In this document: piece after piece, positions 48,069 through 56,702 of the stretch
Numbering within the stretch: the stretch's first letter is position 1
Layout of the letters: the number at the start of each line of letters is the position of its first letter
Assembly (NCBI GenBank): GCA_020634455.1
Contig: JACKBQ010000001.1
Coordinates: 2,914,001-2,978,000 of the forward strand
DNA length: 64,000 nt
Direction of reading: 5' to 3'
Source of the DNA: Ardenticatenaceae bacterium
Lineage (GTDB): Bacteria; Chloroflexota; Anaerolineae; Promineifilales; Promineifilaceae
Translations under genes and position numbers: made by a program
The notes under the pieces: generated by a model
The model's database searches: none
Told to the model about the DNA's origin: nothing
What the model saw: only the letters and a program-made list of their open reading frames with translations

Positions 48069-49751
48069 ATGGGTAACAGAAAAAAAGCTACTATTTTTGC
48101 ATTTATGCTTTTGTTATTGACCTGTTGCACAGAGCAATCCGATTTGGAATCCACGCCCAGAGCCGTAAAAACTTCCCCGGATATTCAACCTGTAACAGTT
48201 ACAACTGAGGCCCTCGCTGCCACACCGTCTAATGGAGCATCTATTCCCCAAGTGGCCGTTTCCCCAGAAAACACAAAAGAGATTGCAACACCAGATGTTA
48301 TAACGCCCTCTCCTCTAGCAACTGAGGAAGCTTCAAACACGCCACTTGCACCAACATTGACATCAATGCCGACACCTTTGCCACTGTCGGAGCTTATCTG
48401 GAGCGAAAGCATAGACGTGATTGCGACGACTAACAGCCAACAATTAATCTGGTCGCCAGTTATAAATGAATTTATTGTTGATTCTTGCGCGGAGCTGCCT
48501 TTTTTAGACCCACGCCCAGATGTTTTTATTTTTGTTGCCAGGGAGCCAGACTTCAAGATTGAAGGCCTTGAAACTTCCGAGGTCTTTTGCTCAGAGTATA
48601 CGCGCTTTGAATGGCGACCTGACGGGCAGCAAATTTTGTTCAATGCGCTACCTGTGTCAAGTCCACTCATTGAATCCGGTTTCTTTGATTCAACTTTGCT
48701 GTTTGCGATGGATCGTGATGGGACGAATCTTCATATGCTTAGTACGGGTGGTTGGTTGTTTAGATTTGACGGCTGGATGAATAACAGTCGGCTTATAAAA
48801 AGCAGTTATAGAGGTGGAGGAAACTGGATTGTTAGTATTTACGACATCGATTCAGAGGAAGAATTAGCTTGGGCCTGGATTTACGCGCATCTAGTCCAGG
48901 ACGCAAATGCTCAGTATGTTGCGACAGAAAGTGGTGAACCTTGCTGCTTTATGTCTGCGGCTGTCTTTTCTACCACGCTTCTGAGGCCTGAACCAGAGCC
49001 AACGCCTGAGTTAAACCAACGTGAAGGCGTTGGCCCATACATTAATCATCTTTCATTAGTTGAAGAACCCCGGCAGCTTCTCTTTAATTCAAAGTTTGAA
49101 GATTGGATCGACGCAAGCAATCAAATGCTCGTTCTGACGTGGAATGCCGACGTGAATTTGGCCTCGGTCGATATTATACATGATACATCCGTAACTGATT
49201 TGCAAGTTTGGGATGTCAATTCTGACACTTTGATCAAGGTGATACCCGGCGGAATTTGGGGCCGAATTTCGCCTGACCGACGTTATCTAGCATATCTTGA
49301 ACCATCTTCTCAATCACCAGTATTGGAGGTGCTTGACAGAAATTCTGGGACGATCATTTTTGAAGAAGCTGCAAGCGCAGAATATGAACGTTTTCCCGGA
49401 GCCGTAAACGCTTTTGCTTCTTTCTCCCCAAACGGCCGTTTCTTGACCTTTTTTAACGCAAATGCCCAACTTGTGATATACGACATGGAAAACCGCACAA
49501 TTGTTTCCACCATTTCGGGCAGCCTGGTAACCCCAAGTTGGTCACCTGACAGCCAAAGGTTTGTTTTTGAAAACCCATCGGCTGGATTATCACTTTTTGA
49601 TATACAAACGAATCGTGCGTTCCCACTTGCCCTTTCTGGTAATGATCGTTTGGCTTCGCCTCAGTGGTCATACGATGGATCTTTTTTGAGCGTTACTGTT
49701 TTGCAGGTAGATGGAACCTGGGATACGGTCATACTGGCTATCAAACAATGA
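48069..49751 (+). CDS. Beta-propeller (WD40/PD40-like) lipoprotein
   Basis: 560-residue predicted lipoprotein: signal peptide FAFMLLLLTC (lipidated Cys at about 18 or 19, LLTCC), Thr/Pro/Ser-rich linker to about 110, then repeats with WSPD/WRPDGQQI/FSPNGRFL/WSPDSQRF blades (about 170, 400, 455, 490, 530), as in TolB/PD40-type propellers. Only a few blades are clear; the middle (about 260-380) is less conserved. Codon use is more AT-rich than flanking genes and there is only one ACGGCCGT copy, so it may be horizontally acquired. Function unknown; secreted sensor or binding protein is a reasonable guess. Confidence 0.7.
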   Translation: MGNRKKATIFAFMLLLLTCCTEQSDLESTPRAVKTSPDIQPVTVTTEALAATPSNGASIPQVAVSPENTKEIATPDVITPSPLATEEASNTPLAPTLTSMPTPLPLSELIWSESIDVIATTNSQQLIWSPVINEFIVDSCAELPFLDPRPDVFIFVAREPDFKIEGLETSEVFCSEYTRFEWRPDGQQILFNALPVSSPLIESGFFDSTLLFAMDRDGTNLHMLSTGGWLFRFDGWMNNSRLIKSSYRGGGNWIVSIYDIDSEEELAWAWIYAHLVQDANAQYVATESGEPCCFMSAAVFSTTLLRPEPEPTPELNQREGVGPYINHLSLVEEPRQLLFNSKFEDWIDASNQMLVLTWNADVNLASVDIIHDTSVTDLQVWDVNSDTLIKVIPGGIWGRISPDRRYLAYLEPSSQSPVLEVLDRNSGTIIFEEAASAEYERFPGAVNAFASFSPNGRFLTFFNANAQLVIYDMENRTIVSTISGSLVTPSWSPDSQRFVFENPSAGLSLFDIQTNRAFPLALSGNDRLASPQWSYDGSFLSVTVLQVDGTWDTVILAIKQ

Positions 49752-49825
49752 TCAACCTATTCTCTAAAAAAGAAATTCTCGCGTAACCTCAGATTATCAT
49801 AGAATCACGTTGAATAAGGAAAAAT

Positions 49826-49957
49826 ATGATTAGCATTGGCGCAACGGCCGTTATCGTCCAAGATAATACAGTGCTGCTGGTAAAACGCGAGGATTTTGAA
49901 GTGTGGGCCTTACCCGATGGTGTCAACCGAACCGAGTTTTACCAGTGGTACTACTAG
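49826..49957 (+). pseudogene. Truncated Nudix hydrolase remnant
   Basis: The first 32 residues (ISIGATAVIVQDNTVLLVKR, EDFEVWALPDG) match the start of a Nudix domain, with the first glycine of the box at the end. After this the sequence runs into VNRTEFYQWYY and stops, so the Nudix box, with its catalytic Glu residues, is missing. The ATG has an AAGGA site. It is probably a decayed gene cut just before the box. One ACGGCCGT copy lies inside it. Confidence 0.6.
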
Positions 49958-49963
49958 ACTCCA

Positions 49964-49989
49964 TAGGTCAATTTTTAAAAATTGACCTA
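49964..49989. repeat. 26-bp perfect palindrome between convergent genes
   Basis: TAGGTCAATTTTT (49964-49976) is followed without a spacer by AAAAATTGACCTA (49977-49989). It lies after the Nudix remnant and overlaps the stop codon of the permease gene on the other strand. It is not of the 16+1+16 class but may belong to the same palindrome group; could act as a bidirectional terminator. Confidence 0.75.
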
Positions 49990-50952
49990 CAGCCCTCGTT
50001 CACCCCGAATGTAAGGAACGCCCAACGCAGCCGGTGCGCCTAGCCGCTTACGAGCTACGGCGCGAGACCCAACCACCAGAGCAATGATCGTCAAAATAAA
50101 GGGCATCATCTGCAAAAAGAAGCCAAAGTTGGAATTAATAAACAGCGGATTTCGCAAGCCAAACAGCGTGGCTGGCCCTTGCAAATCCAAAATACCACGC
50201 CGCAATGCGCCAAATAAATAGCCACCTAGCGCCGCCCGCAGCGGGTCCCACTGGGCAAAAATCACAAGCCCTACGGCAATCCAGCCCTGCCCGGAAGTGG
50301 TTTGCGTACTGTACCAACCCGGCGATACGGACAAACTAATTGTCGCCCCCGCCAAACCAGCCAGGCAGCCCCCCACAAACACATACAAATAACGCAGCTG
50401 GTACACGTTAATTCCCATCGTATCGGCCGCTTCCGGCTTTTCGCCAACGGCGCGCAGGTGCATACCGGGGCGGGTGCGGTGAATGTAATACCAGGCCATT
50501 GGTGCAAAGATGTAGCCCACATACACCAGCAAGCTGTGATCAAAAAAGAAAATTGGCCCAATCACGGGTATTTGCGACAGCAGTGGAATATCTACGGCAG
50601 GTATTAGCGGTGGGTTTTGCCCGGTGAGCCCTTCTCCCAGTACCAGTGCCAACCCTGTGCCTAAAAAGGTGAGCGACAGGCCGCTCACCACCTGGTCGGC
50701 CTGAAAATGGATGGTGACCAGCCCGTGTGCCAGGCTAATGATGCCACCTGCCAGCATGGCCGCAAACAAACCCAACCACGGGCTGCCGCTGCTTAAGGAG
50801 GTGCTGAAACCGGCCATCGCCCCTAAGAGCATCATGCCTTCCACACCGAGGTTAAGAATCCCGGCGCGTTCAGCAAAAATTTCGCCAACGGCGGCAAAAA
50901 GCAATATGGTTCCGGTGGCTAAACCAGCGTGCAAAATAATGATCGGGTCCAT
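49987..50952 (-). CDS. Nucleoside/BMP-type ABC importer permease (second)
   Basis: 321-residue ABC permease of the YufQ/NupQ type, with about nine membrane helices. The conserved stretch EIFAERAGILNLGVEGMMLLGAMAGF (near 29; shown in part) and the EAA-like loop AVGEKPEAADTMGINVYQLR (near 168) are typical of the RbsC/NupQ permease family. It is the last gene of a BMP-ATPase-permease-permease unit. It is predicted to form the membrane channel with the 51037 permease, importing nucleosides or deoxynucleosides across the cytoplasmic membrane. Confidence 0.9.
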   Translation of the reverse strand: MDPIIILHAGLATGTILLFAAVGEIFAERAGILNLGVEGMMLLGAMAGFSTSLSSGSPWLGLFAAMLAGGIISLAHGLVTIHFQADQVVSGLSLTFLGTGLALVLGEGLTGQNPPLIPAVDIPLLSQIPVIGPIFFFDHSLLVYVGYIFAPMAWYYIHRTRPGMHLRAVGEKPEAADTMGINVYQLRYLYVFVGGCLAGLAGATISLSVSPGWYSTQTTSGQGWIAVGLVIFAQWDPLRAALGGYLFGALRRGILDLQGPATLFGLRNPLFINSNFGFFLQMMPFILTIIALVVGSRAVARKRLGAPAALGVPYIRGERGL

Positions 50953-50972
50953 GCAAATCTCCTAAAAGCTAT

Positions 50973-51033
50973 CCACAGATTTCACGAACACAGATTGAAA
51001 ACTTAAAATCTGCGAAATCTGTGCAATCTGTGG
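50973..51033. repeat. CCACAGATT inverted repeat between the permease genes
   Basis: CCACAGATT (50973-50981) and AATCTGTGG (51025-51033) are perfect complements; inner CACAGATT/AATCTGTG units repeat. It lies in the 84-bp gap between the two permease genes and belongs to the CACAGATT-type degenerate repeats. Confidence 0.5.
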
Positions 51034-51036
51034 CTT

Positions 51037-52158
51037 TTATGCCAGGCGAACGAGGCGAATTTTGTAGCGCAGCAGGACGTCGCTGCTGATGACCATGAAC
51101 AGGACGATGCCTTGCAGCAAATTAGAAAGGCCTGATGGTTGAATTTCGCGGCCAGCAACGATAAGGGCACCAAACAAAATCGAAACGATGATGACGGCAA
51201 ACGGATTTAGCTTGGACAGCCAGGCCACGATGATGCCAGTAAAGCCGTAGCCGGGCGAGATGCGCTCTTGCAAACGGTGCACCACACCGCTGATTTCGGC
51301 CATGCCAGCCAAACCAGCCAGCCCGCCGGAGAGCATCATGACGAAGACAACGTTGCGGGTGATGTTGATGCCTGCGTATTTGGCGGCGTTAGGGTTATCG
51401 CCAATGAGCTTGATTTCGTAGCCCCAGCGGCTCCGTTCTAAAATCCACCAGACGGCTACGGCGGCAATGACGCCAAACAGAATGCCCAAATGTAGCGTAA
51501 TGCCGGAAAAGGCGCTGATCTCGCGGGCATAGTCGGCCAGGCGGGGCAGCCAGGCATTTTTCTCGAAGACGGGCGTCATTTGGAAACCAGCATCGGACCA
51601 TTTATCGAAAATCCAGAAGTTGTTCCACAGAATGGCGACGTAGTTAAGCATGAGGGTGGTGATGATTTCGTTTACCTGGTAGCGGGCTTTAAGGTAGCCT
51701 GGAAAGAAGCCCCAAATTGCGCCGCCGAGCATGCCCATGATGACCATCATCAAAATAACAACAAAGCGAGGGGTTTCGGGCCCAACCAGGGGAACAAGTA
51801 CGACGAGGCTGGCGGCAAATGCGCCTATGTAAAATTGCCCTTCTGCACCAATGTTCCACAGTTTCATTTTGAAGGCGACGGTGCAGGCCAGCCCCACCAT
51901 GAGGAGGGGGGTTGCTTTTACGAGCGTGTCTGAGAAGACGGGCCAACTGCCGAAGGTGGCCTGAAAAAAGAAGCGCATGACCACCAGGGGCTGGCCGCCA
52001 ATAAGCTTGAGTACGATGCCGGCGATGATGAAGGCGATAATGACGGAGCCAATGGACGTGGCGGCTGGTAGCCAGCGGGGAATATCTTCGACGCGTTTTT
52101 CGATGTGCAGGGTGTAGGGAAAGGTGCTCTTACTGGTTGTGGGGCTTGTGGTGCTCAT
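51037..52158 (-). CDS. Nucleoside/BMP-type ABC importer permease (first)
   Basis: 373-residue permease of the YufP/NupP type. A cytoplasmic N terminus (about 30 residues, Thr/Ser-rich) precedes about nine helices. Key segments are TLVKATPLLMVGLACTVAFK (near 86), NIGAEGQFYIGAFAASLVVL (near 106) and the EAA-like IGDNPNAAKYAGINITRNVV (near 255). The start overlaps the ATPase-gene stop by 4 bp. It should pair with the 49987 permease. Longer than the second permease, as in other NupPQ pairs. Confidence 0.9.
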   Translation of the reverse strand: MSTTSPTTSKSTFPYTLHIEKRVEDIPRWLPAATSIGSVIIAFIIAGIVLKLIGGQPLVVMRFFFQATFGSWPVFSDTLVKATPLLMVGLACTVAFKMKLWNIGAEGQFYIGAFAASLVVLVPLVGPETPRFVVILMMVIMGMLGGAIWGFFPGYLKARYQVNEIITTLMLNYVAILWNNFWIFDKWSDAGFQMTPVFEKNAWLPRLADYAREISAFSGITLHLGILFGVIAAVAVWWILERSRWGYEIKLIGDNPNAAKYAGINITRNVVFVMMLSGGLAGLAGMAEISGVVHRLQERISPGYGFTGIIVAWLSKLNPFAVIIVSILFGALIVAGREIQPSGLSNLLQGIVLFMVISSDVLLRYKIRLVRLA

Positions 52159-53735
52159 GCGGTTGCCTCTCCTTTCATACTACCGGTCGTCGTTGAGGAT
52201 GGGGGTGGCTCTTTTGCCTTTTCTTGGGCGCTGCCTGTCATCATGAGACCTATCTCGTTAATGTCGGCTTTGTTTGCGTCAACGATGCCCATGATATGGC
52301 CGTCAAAAATCACAGCAATTCGGTCACTCAAAGCCAGCAACTCTTCCAGCTCTTCAGAGACGAGGAGGACGGCCGTTCCATTTTCCCGTTGTTCCAGCAG
52401 CAGCGTCTGAATCGCTTCGATAGCGCCGACATCCAGGCCGCGTGTGGGCTGGACAGCTACCATGAGATTCGGCTGGGCCGAAATTTCACGAGCCAAAATT
52501 ACCTTCTGTAAATTGCCGCCAGACAGTTTCCGGGCCATCGTTTCTACGCTGGGGGCTAAAATATCGTACTTTTGTTTGAGGTTGCGGGCGCGTTCGCGGG
52601 CACGATTGAAGTTAATTTGCCACCGGCTGCTGATTGGCTCGCCACGATAGCTCTTCATGATCGTGTTTTCGGTGATGCTCATGTTGGGGGCGCTGCCAAC
52701 CTTGGTGCGGTCTTCCGGCACGTGCGAAACGCCGGTGCGGATTGCCTTGATGGGGGGCTGGTTGGACAGATCTTCGCCATTCACCTGGATGGTGCCAGTG
52801 CAAGGACGCAAGCCAGTGATCACTTCTGCCAGTTCGCTTTGCCCGTTGCCTGCCACGCCAGCGATGCCCAAAATTTCGCCGCTGCGCACCTCTAGCGAGA
52901 CACCACGCAAGGCAGGCACGCCTTTGTTGTTTTCGGCACGAACGTCTTTCATGGAGAGGACAACCTGGCCAGCCTGGTGAGGCTTTTTCTCGACGGCAAA
53001 AACCACGCTGCGGCCGACCATCAGTTCGGCCAGCTTTTCGCGGGTGAGGCCCTCGATGCTGTGCCCTTCGGCGGTAACTTTGCCTTTGCGCAATACGGTG
53101 ATGCGGTCGGCAACGGCCGTTACTTCATGCAATTTGTGGCTAATAAAAATGATTGACTTGCCCTGATCCACCATGGAACGCATCGTTTTCATCAGGTCAT
53201 CAATTTCTTGTGGAGCAAGAACGGCCGTAGGCTCATCCATAATCAAAATATTGGCCCCACGATACAGCGTCTTCAAAATCTCTACTCGCTGCTGTTCCCC
53301 CACAGAAAGCTGCCAGATTTTGGCCTTGGGGTCTACCCGCAAGCCAAACTGGTCTTGCAGCGCCAAAATCTTCTTATCATACTCAGCCAGATTCATGAAA
53401 AATTTGGGATCATCCAGCCCTAGTAAGATGTTTTCGGTGACCGTTTGTGTGGGCACCAACATGAAATGCTGATGCACCATACCAATGCCCCTGGCAATTG
53501 CATCCTTTGGCGAATTAAAGCTGACCTGCTCCCCATTAACCCAAATAGTGCCGGAAGCTTGTTTATACAAACCGGCCAGCACATTCATCAACGTACTTTT
53601 ACCGGCTCCATTTTCCCCCAGCAACGCATGAATTTCCCCCTGTTTTAGCGTTAAATTGACCCGATCATTGGCCAATACACCGGGGAAGCGCACAGTCACT
53701 TCCTGCATATCAACGGCGAGTGGTGAATTGCTCAT
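52155..53735 (-). CDS. Nucleoside/BMP-type ABC importer ATPase (two ATP domains)
   Basis: 526-residue tandem-ATPase ABC protein of the YufO/NupO (RbsA-like) type. NBD1: Walker A GENGAGKSTLMNVLAGL (near 40), signature LSVGEQQRVEILKTLY, Walker B ILIMDEPTAVL. NBD2: an atypical Walker A (GVAGNGQSELAEVI, with Gln-Ser in place of Lys-Ser), signature LSGGNLQKVILAREI, and Walker B-like LMVAVQPTRGLDVGA with Gln where Asp-Glu is usual. The degenerate second half is a family feature. It powers the two permeases. The start ATG follows the intergenic array at 53751. The ATGA overlap couples it to the permease. Confidence 0.93.
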   Translation of the reverse strand: MSNSPLAVDMQEVTVRFPGVLANDRVNLTLKQGEIHALLGENGAGKSTLMNVLAGLYKQASGTIWVNGEQVSFNSPKDAIARGIGMVHQHFMLVPTQTVTENILLGLDDPKFFMNLAEYDKKILALQDQFGLRVDPKAKIWQLSVGEQQRVEILKTLYRGANILIMDEPTAVLAPQEIDDLMKTMRSMVDQGKSIIFISHKLHEVTAVADRITVLRKGKVTAEGHSIEGLTREKLAELMVGRSVVFAVEKKPHQAGQVVLSMKDVRAENNKGVPALRGVSLEVRSGEILGIAGVAGNGQSELAEVITGLRPCTGTIQVNGEDLSNQPPIKAIRTGVSHVPEDRTKVGSAPNMSITENTIMKSYRGEPISSRWQINFNRARERARNLKQKYDILAPSVETMARKLSGGNLQKVILAREISAQPNLMVAVQPTRGLDVGAIEAIQTLLLEQRENGTAVLLVSEELEELLALSDRIAVIFDGHIMGIVDANKADINEIGLMMTGSAQEKAKEPPPSSTTTGSMKGEATA

Positions 53736-53750
53736 GGCTGTATCCCTTTT

Positions 53751-53818
53751 GATCGGTAATCGGTAAGCGGTTTTGGGCCGTTTACCGATTACCGTTTACC
53801 GATTACGGGTTATTCAAG
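53751..53818. repeat. CGGTAATCGGT-type stop-codon array within the operon
   Basis: CGGTAATCGGTAAGCGG then the inverted half (GTTTACCGATTACCG, TTTACCGATTACGGG) containing the TAA stop of the upstream substrate-binding gene. It lies between genes of the same operon, so if it is a terminator it may tune the ratio of binding protein to transporter. Confidence 0.7.
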
Positions 53819-55054
53819 TTCAGGTAATTCGGCGGTGATGTTCTCGTTCCACCAATACATACAAGTGTTACAAGGTACGCCAAACTGGGCAAACCCATCC
53901 AGGTCAATCTGCTCAATGCTAACGCCATCAGCCAGAACTTCGTTACCCTGATTATCTGTGATGGGGCCTTTGAAGACATCGAAGCGAGTGAATTCGCCAT
54001 TCAGCATCGCATCTAGCGTGTCGCGCACCAGCTGCAAATCTGCTTCGGGCAGGTCGGCTACGCCGGGTTGCATTGTCTCGCCATCCATAAAGCCATACAG
54101 ACCCAAAGCGCCACTATCGGCATCAAAGTATTCTGAGCCAGCTTCCCAGACGCCATCTCGTGACTCTTCCACGATGCGAGCATAGACTGGTCCCCAATTC
54201 CAGTACATGGAGGTGAGGCAGGCGTCTACAACGCAGTTACCAGAGTAGTCGTAGGTGATACCCCATTTGCCATCAGGCGCTGCTTCAGCCGGGGCGGGGG
54301 TGTCGGCACCGGTCATTACAACCTGTGCGCCACCATCGAACAGGGAGGAAGCGGCATCTTTTTCAATGATGGGATCGTGCCAGGTGAAAATCCAGCGGAC
54401 ATCAACGGTACACTCTGGACACGTTTGCTGAACGCCCAGGGAGAAAGCATTCCCTAACCGCAGTTCTTCTGGAATGGGGAAGGTAGCGATGTAACCGAGG
54501 CGGGGGTTGCCGTCCGTTTTGGCGCGGGAACCAGCCAGCATACCGGCCAAATATTTCATATCTTCCATGGCCCCAAACAGGTTGCCAAAGTTGGTGTCAT
54601 TCGATTGGAAGCCACTGATATGAACAATGTCTACATCGGGGAATTCATCGGCCACAGTTGCGGAGGCATCCATATAGCCAAAAGAGGTGGTGAAGATAAT
54701 ATCGAAGCCTTTGCGCGCCAGTGAACGGATGACTTGTTCAGCATCGGCACCTTCAGCCACGATTTCTACATAAGCGGTGTGAGCGTTTTCTACGTTATCC
54801 TGGACGTATTGACGGCCCACGTCATGTGCCTGTGTCCAACCACCATCATCATGGGGGCCAACGTAGACAAAAGCAACGTTGTAACAGCCTTCAACGGCCG
54901 TTGGAATTTGGTAGTTGCCTTCTTGTTCTGCTTCTCCGGTGCTGCTGCCACAATCTCCAGAAGCGGTCTCTTCTCCGCCACCACAAGCAGCCAAAGCTAA
55001 CGCACCTACTAACAAGAAAATTAGTGTCATCCACAAAGTTTTATTTTTCATCAT
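53810..55054 (-). CDS. BMP-family nucleoside-binding lipoprotein
   Basis: 414-residue BMP/Med-type substrate-binding lipoprotein (PnrA/BmpA-like) with lipobox LALAAC (Cys near 24). Typical motifs are VEGCYNVAFVYVGPHDDGGW (near 52), DIIFTTSFGYMDASATVADE (near 120), DIVHISGFQSNDTNFGNLFG (near 145) and GADTPAPAEAAPDGKWGITY (near 255). The family binds nucleosides or inosine in the extracytoplasmic space and delivers them to the ABC permeases encoded downstream. A GAGGAG site precedes the double ATG. An overlapping 24-codon ORF ends directly upstream. Confidence 0.93.
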   Translation of the reverse strand: MMKNKTLWMTLIFLLVGALALAACGGGEETASGDCGSSTGEAEQEGNYQIPTAVEGCYNVAFVYVGPHDDGGWTQAHDVGRQYVQDNVENAHTAYVEIVAEGADAEQVIRSLARKGFDIIFTTSFGYMDASATVADEFPDVDIVHISGFQSNDTNFGNLFGAMEDMKYLAGMLAGSRAKTDGNPRLGYIATFPIPEELRLGNAFSLGVQQTCPECTVDVRWIFTWHDPIIEKDAASSLFDGGAQVVMTGADTPAPAEAAPDGKWGITYDYSGNCVVDACLTSMYWNWGPVYARIVEESRDGVWEAGSEYFDADSGALGLYGFMDGETMQPGVADLPEADLQLVRDTLDAMLNGEFTRFDVFKGPITDNQGNEVLADGVSIEQIDLDGFAQFGVPCNTCMYWWNENITAELPELE

Positions 55055-55129
55055 TTACTCTCTCCTCAAATTTTGTTTATGTTGTTGAGTTAGTGGCAAT
55101 CTTTTGTTCATGTTTGCCAGGTTGCTCAT
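55055..55129 (-). CDS. Possible 24-codon leader ORF of the BMP operon
   Basis: On the - strand an ATG at 55129 opens a 24-residue frame (MSNLANMNKRLPLTQQHKQ...) ending in TAA directly before the binding-protein ATG (TAAATGATG). It has no ribosome site at the usual spacing; the long Shine-Dalgarno-like sequence at 55159-55172 lies about 30 nt upstream. It may be a regulatory leader peptide or chance. Confidence 0.25.
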   Translation of the reverse strand: MSNLANMNKRLPLTQQHKQNLRRE

Positions 55130-55157
55130 GAGAAAACTTTTTGTTGAAATTATGGGT

Positions 55158-55172
55158 TTGGGATCACCTCCT
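55158..55172 (-). promoter_or_regulatory. Long orphan Shine-Dalgarno-like sequence
   Basis: The - strand reads AAGGAGGTGATCC, 13 bases identical to the complement of the classical 16S rRNA 3' end. No ATG or GTG lies at normal spacing (the next ATG is about 30 nt away). The remainder of 55130-55366 shows no gene. A ribosome-binding or stand-by site in the leader of the BMP operon is possible. Confidence 0.4.
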
Positions 55173-55366
55173 TGCACAGACCAGGGTGAGTAGAATGGTA
55201 CAATCCTATCAACGGTAGGGAGTTCGGTCGAGTGTAAAGAGTAACCAAAGAGTGTGATTATGCGTTAGTGCGGCATTGCATTGGTATGAGGTGATTTTAA
55301 TCATGTTTTAGCAGGAAAAAGGTCCTGTTTTGCGCAGTTTGATCAAGGAGATCTTGTTTTGATTTG

Positions 55367-56590
55367 TTACACACGGCCGTTCCTGCCAAATAGTACCTCC
55401 AGTTCGCGTTGATAAAACGATATCGCTTTTGCATCTCCCACACTTTGCGCCAACGATAGTGCCTGTTCAGCGTCTTGCCGTGCCCGTTCAGGCTGCTGCT
55501 GCCGCTGGTGGGCCAGGCTGCGCATATGCAATAACTGCGCCTTGTGCAAAGAGCTTCCGCTGGTTTCATTCACTTTGGAGACGGCAGCCAGGGCGGTGTC
55601 TAAATGTTGCAAAGCTAGCTGCCCCTTGCCGGTGTCCAGAAAGTATTGGCTTAAAAATTGGTGGGCAATGGCCTGATGGCGCGGCGTTTCTAATCCCAGT
55701 TGCAAAGATTTTTCCAGGTTGGCAACGGCCGTTTTGGGGAACGTTCGCCTGCCACTGGATTGAATGAGCGCCAGTTGGAAATAAGCCTCTGCCAGGTTCG
55801 GATTTTGGGCGATGATTTGCGAAAGAATATTTTTAGCTTGCTGTGGCGCACCGCCGCGCCGCAGGGCATCCGCATAATTTAACGCTATGGTTGAATTTTG
55901 TGGATTTTGCTGCCAATCGGCCGCTAATTGCTTAAACGCAGCCGCTTCACTCTGGTTTTGGTGGCCAACCATCTCAAACCAGCCGCGCTGATTGGCCTGC
56001 CAGAAAAGGAGAAGAAGCGCCAGGTGGACAACGGCCGTTCCCCCACTCAAAAGCGGCGTGGAACCAAAATCATAAATAACGCGCCAGTCGCCGATGAAGG
56101 TGACGGCCGAAAAAATTGGGTAGTAGATCAGCGTGTAGTAAGACAGTGTTTTGAGTGACTGGCGGGCAAAATAGCGCAAAGTTTGGCTTTGGTTGCGGTA
56201 GAGGAGGAAGAAAAGTACGGCCGTAAAAACCAGCGACCCAAGCGTCCCAGCCAGTTTAATAAACCATTCTTGTGAAGCTAAAAACAAACGATCTTGTTCA
56301 ACAAAGCCCCAATAGAAGCCGTAACCGCAGCTAACCACCCGCCCGCCAAACAGCCAAATGGGGATCGCATGGAAATATTCATGCACAATAACAGAAGGGG
56401 GGATAGCCAACAGATAGGCACCTTGTTCTACCAATCGCATTTTGGGCAGTGTCAACGGCGGCTGCCGAAAACCAGACCAATCCTTGCGGATCGCGCCAGC
56501 CAACTGCACCGCCCGAATCGCTTGCAACAGCGATAGACCGTAGAAAAGCAGTTCCAACGGACTGTTCAGATCAATTTGAAAACAACCCAT
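55367..56590 (-). CDS. Membrane HEXXH metalloprotease-like protein with TPRs
   Basis: 407-residue protein. Residues 1-220 contain about five membrane segments and the zinc motif H70-E-Y-F-H74 in VIVHEYFHAIPIW, resembling M50-type or other integral-membrane metalloproteases. No clear NPDG motif of S2P proteases is visible in the fifth helix, so M50 membership is uncertain. Residues about 225-400 form TPR-like repeats (YADALRRGGAPQQAKNILSQ, YFQLALIQ, AHQFLSQYFLDTGKGQLALQ). The TPR region probably lies in the cytoplasm and recruits substrate. It stands alone between the BMP operon and carbamate kinase. Confidence 0.7.
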   Translation of the reverse strand: MGCFQIDLNSPLELLFYGLSLLQAIRAVQLAGAIRKDWSGFRQPPLTLPKMRLVEQGAYLLAIPPSVIVHEYFHAIPIWLFGGRVVSCGYGFYWGFVEQDRLFLASQEWFIKLAGTLGSLVFTAVLFFLLYRNQSQTLRYFARQSLKTLSYYTLIYYPIFSAVTFIGDWRVIYDFGSTPLLSGGTAVVHLALLLLFWQANQRGWFEMVGHQNQSEAAAFKQLAADWQQNPQNSTIALNYADALRRGGAPQQAKNILSQIIAQNPNLAEAYFQLALIQSSGRRTFPKTAVANLEKSLQLGLETPRHQAIAHQFLSQYFLDTGKGQLALQHLDTALAAVSKVNETSGSSLHKAQLLHMRSLAHQRQQQPERARQDAEQALSLAQSVGDAKAISFYQRELEVLFGRNGRV

Positions 56591-56599
56591 AGATAATAT

Positions 56600-56700
56600 T
56601 GAATTGTGAATAAGGAATTGTGAATTGTGATCAATCCTGATTGCCAGGTTTCATTCACAATTACCCGTTCACAATTCACGATTCACAATTGTTCGTGAGT
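56600..56700. repeat. AATTGTGAATTGTGA degenerate inverted array
   Basis: GAATTGTGAATAAGGAATTGTGAATTGTGATC is followed by an inverted counterpart (CACAATTACCCGTTCACAATTCACGATTCACAATT). Same architecture as the CGGTAATCGGT arrays with another unit. It lies upstream of the HEXXH gene and ends just before the carbamate kinase stop. Confidence 0.6.
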
Positions 56701-56702
56701 GC

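Noticed and set aside
55055..55366. Purine-type riboswitch upstream of the nucleoside importer
   Set aside because: No conserved purine aptamer loops could be recognised.
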